The notes beneath the pieces were generated by a model that saw nothing but the letters and a program-made list of their open reading frames with translations, did no database searches and had not been told where the DNA came from. A DNA stretch of 8,153 nucleotides from Cypionkella sp. (lineage in GTDB: Bacteria > Pseudomonadota > Alphaproteobacteria > Rhodobacterales > Rhodobacteraceae): positions 1 through 8,153 of the forward strand of contig JAGPBG010000082.1 in NCBI GenBank assembly GCA_018063485.1, in the 5' to 3' direction. The number at the start of each line of letters is the position of its first letter. Within the stretch, counting starts at the first letter, position 1. The position numbers and the translations under genes are program-made. Below are positions 7,315-8,153 of the stretch, one piece after another.

Positions 7315-7478
7315 GGCACACAAGCAATAAAATCGGTGGCTCGCCTGCCTTAACCAGCCCGGATTGCATCAGAAATCACGTTTTTGCACTGGAACCTCGG
7401 GGCGAGCCGCGACATACTTGTCGAATGTGCTTTTTGAGGGAACTGCACAGGTGCCACTACAACAAGGATAAAAACACG
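7315..7478 (+). promoter_or_regulatory. ntrX-hfq intergenic region / hfq leader with nested inverted repeats
   Basis: This 164-base non-coding gap holds an 8-bp perfect long-range inverted repeat, GGCTCGCC (7338-7345) with GGCGAGCC (7401-7408). Inside it, CCAG (7354-7357) pairs with CTGG (7389-7392), leaving two opposed 8-base internal loops. Next is CGACA-TACT-TGTCG (7410-7423), with five Ts at 7431-7435 after a 7-base spacer, too far for a standard intrinsic terminator. A further T5 is at 7381-7385. I could not find a convincing sigma-70, RpoH or RpoE-type promoter, although an hfq promoter would be expected here. An in-frame upstream ATG (7425) would add 18 residues unlike any Hfq N-terminus and is not used as the start. 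Confidence 0.4.
7338..7408. repeat. Long-range 8-bp inverted repeat with nested stem
   Basis: The outer arms GGCTCGCC and GGCGAGCC are perfectly complementary across a 55-base spacer. The inner arms CCAG and CTGG are placed symmetrically, eight bases inside each outer arm. This could fold as a structured RNA leader for hfq or the 3' end of the ntrX transcript. It matches no riboswitch or RNA family I can name. Confidence 0.35.
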
Positions 7479-7481
7479 ATG
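7464..7481 (+). promoter_or_regulatory. Ribosome binding site and ATG start of hfq
   Basis: AAGGA (7464-7468) lies ten bases before ATG 7479-7481. The protein then begins [14 protein letters not shown], the usual Hfq N-terminus, which fixes the start here and not at the in-frame ATG at 7425. The region around the site is A-rich. Confidence 0.75.
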
Positions 7482-7712
7482 GCCGCCGACAAACAGAATT
7501 TACAAGACGCATTTCTGAACCATGTCCGCAAGTCCAAGGTTCCAGTGACGATTTTCCTGATCAATGGCGTCAAGTTGCAAGGCGTAATTACCTGGTTTGA
7601 TAATTTCTGTGTGCTGTTGCGCCGCGATGGCCAATCGCAACTGGTGTACAAGCATGCGATTTCCACAATCATGCCGGGCGGCCCGGTAAACCTGTACGAA
7701 GGCGAAGATTGA
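7479..7712 (+). CDS. hfq: RNA chaperone Hfq (NrfA)
   Basis: Hexameric Sm-like RNA chaperone that pairs small regulatory RNAs with mRNAs and binds poly(A)/ARN sequences; cytoplasmic. The 77 residues are the short form usual in alphaproteobacteria, with almost no C-terminal tail. Visible hallmarks are NLQDAFLN (7-14) with Gln8 of the proximal RNA-binding face, [15 protein letters not shown] in Sm1, [20 protein letters not shown] with Phe43, and the YKHA signature (57-60) in Sm2. In Azorhizobium and Rhodobacter the gene in this neighbourhood is called nrfA because it is needed for nifA expression, so its position after ntrX fits a nitrogen-control context. It may be cotranscribed with hflX, whose ATG is eight bases past the hfq stop. 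The protein itself looks entirely ordinary; possible autoregulation through its A-rich leader is only an inference. Confidence 0.98.
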   Translation: MAADKQNLQDAFLNHVRKSKVPVTIFLINGVKLQGVITWFDNFCVLLRRDGQSQLVYKHAISTIMPGGPVNLYEGED

Positions 7713-7720
7713 TCGGGGAC

Positions 7721-8153
7721 ATGCCTGAAGAGGACGAATCGCTTTATCCCGATGGCGGGATAGACGCCCATGAAACGGCGCAGGCGCCAACGCGTGCCTA
7801 TGTGCTGCATCCCGATCTGAAATCTTCAAAGACGCGTCGGATGCCTGAACATCGTCTGGCCGAGGCGGTGGCACTTGCAACTGCCTTGCCCGGCCTGACT
7901 GTGCTTGGCTCTGAGGTGGTGCGTTTGCCCAGGATGCAGCCGGGAACCCTGTTTGGCTCGGGCAAGGTGGAATCCTTCCAGACGCTGTTCAAGGCGATGG
8001 AAATTGATCTGGTGCTGGTTGACGGGCCAGTGACACCGGTGCAGCAGCGCAATCTGGAAAAGGAATGGGGCGTCAAGCTGTTGGACCGTACCGGTCTGAT
8101 CCTTGAGATTTTCGCCGATCGCGCCCGCACCCGGGAGGGCGTGCTGCAGGTGG
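7721..8153 (+). CDS. hflX: GTPase HflX, N-terminal part (cut by the window edge)
   Basis: HflX is a ribosome-binding GTPase; in E. coli it splits stalled ribosomes under heat stress, and hfq-hflX adjacency is widely conserved. Only 144 codons are present, open to the right edge. An acidic leader of about 24 residues (MPEEDESLYP...) precedes the conserved domain. Family motifs visible are GTLFGSGKVE (75-84), the LVLVDGPVTPVQQRNLEKEW stretch (97-116) and LLDRTGLILEIFADRARTRE (120-139), the HflX N-terminal domain consensus. The GTP-binding domain with its P-loop lies beyond the window, so its integrity cannot be judged. The ATG at 7721 has a weak GGGG (7715-7718) close upstream. A start further inside (Met41 at 7841) is less likely because it would remove the conserved AYVLHPDL segment. 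Translational coupling to hfq would explain the weak ribosome binding site. Confidence 0.94.
   Translation, partial: MPEEDESLYPDGGIDAHETAQAPTRAYVLHPDLKSSKTRRMPEHRLAEAVALATALPGLTVLGSEVVRLPRMQPGTLFGSGKVESFQTLFKAMEIDLVLVDGPVTPVQQRNLEKEWGVKLLDRTGLILEIFADRARTREGVLQV

Noticed and set aside
7410..7435. CGACA-TACT-TGTCG hairpin followed by TTTTT as an intrinsic terminator of ntrX
   Set aside because: The stem is only 5 bp and is separated from the T-tract by seven bases, whereas Rho-independent terminators need the T-run directly after the stem. It is described within the intergenic region instead.
7434..7463. TTGAGG-N18-TACAAC as an hfq sigma-70 promoter
   Set aside because: It has four of six matches in each box, but the transcript would begin about eight bases before the ATG and exclude the ribosome binding site.
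7425..7478. N-terminal extension of Hfq from an upstream in-frame ATG
   Set aside because: The extra 18 residues ([12 protein letters not shown]...) do not resemble any Hfq N-terminus, and a good ribosome binding site sits before the internal ATG at 7479, where the conserved protein begins.

Overview
The window is a chromosomal segment of an alphaproteobacterium, most likely of the order Rhodobacterales. This rests on GC-rich coding sequence, the gene order dusB(nifR3)-ntrB-ntrC-ntrY-ntrX-hfq-hflX, and an NtrC that lacks the sigma-54 contact loop, a trait known from Rhodobacter capsulatus. All recognisable genes are on the plus strand and are tightly packed, with no mobile elements, tRNA or rRNA genes, or CRISPR.

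Layout: positions 1-106 hold what may be the last 15 codons of an unidentified upstream gene and a short gap. Positions 107-3536 are dusB-ntrB-ntrC, joined by a 4-base (ATGA) and a 1-base (TGATG) stop/start overlap, so they look like one translationally coupled operon. A 101-base gap (3537-3637) with two inverted repeats precedes ntrY, which has a GTG start. The ntrY stop overlaps the ntrX start (ATGA). A 164-base gap with nested inverted repeats separates ntrX from hfq. hflX begins 8 bases after the hfq stop and runs off the right edge after 144 codons.

Function: NtrB is the soluble nitrogen-sensing histidine kinase/phosphatase that acts on NtrC. NtrY is a membrane-bound kinase with a periplasmic domain that acts on NtrX. 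DusB makes dihydrouridine in tRNA. Hfq is the RNA chaperone for small RNAs, called nrfA in some diazotrophs because it is needed for nifA expression. HflX is a ribosome-associated GTPase.

The most notable observation is that neither enhancer-binding-type regulator carries GAFTGA. NtrC has a clean deletion of the whole loop, and NtrX has an unrelated sequence in its place. Both probably act without sigma-54 remodelling. This follows known alphaproteobacterial biology and is not new. I found no sign of an undescribed multi-gene system. The remaining points of interest are small non-coding elements in the two intergenic gaps.
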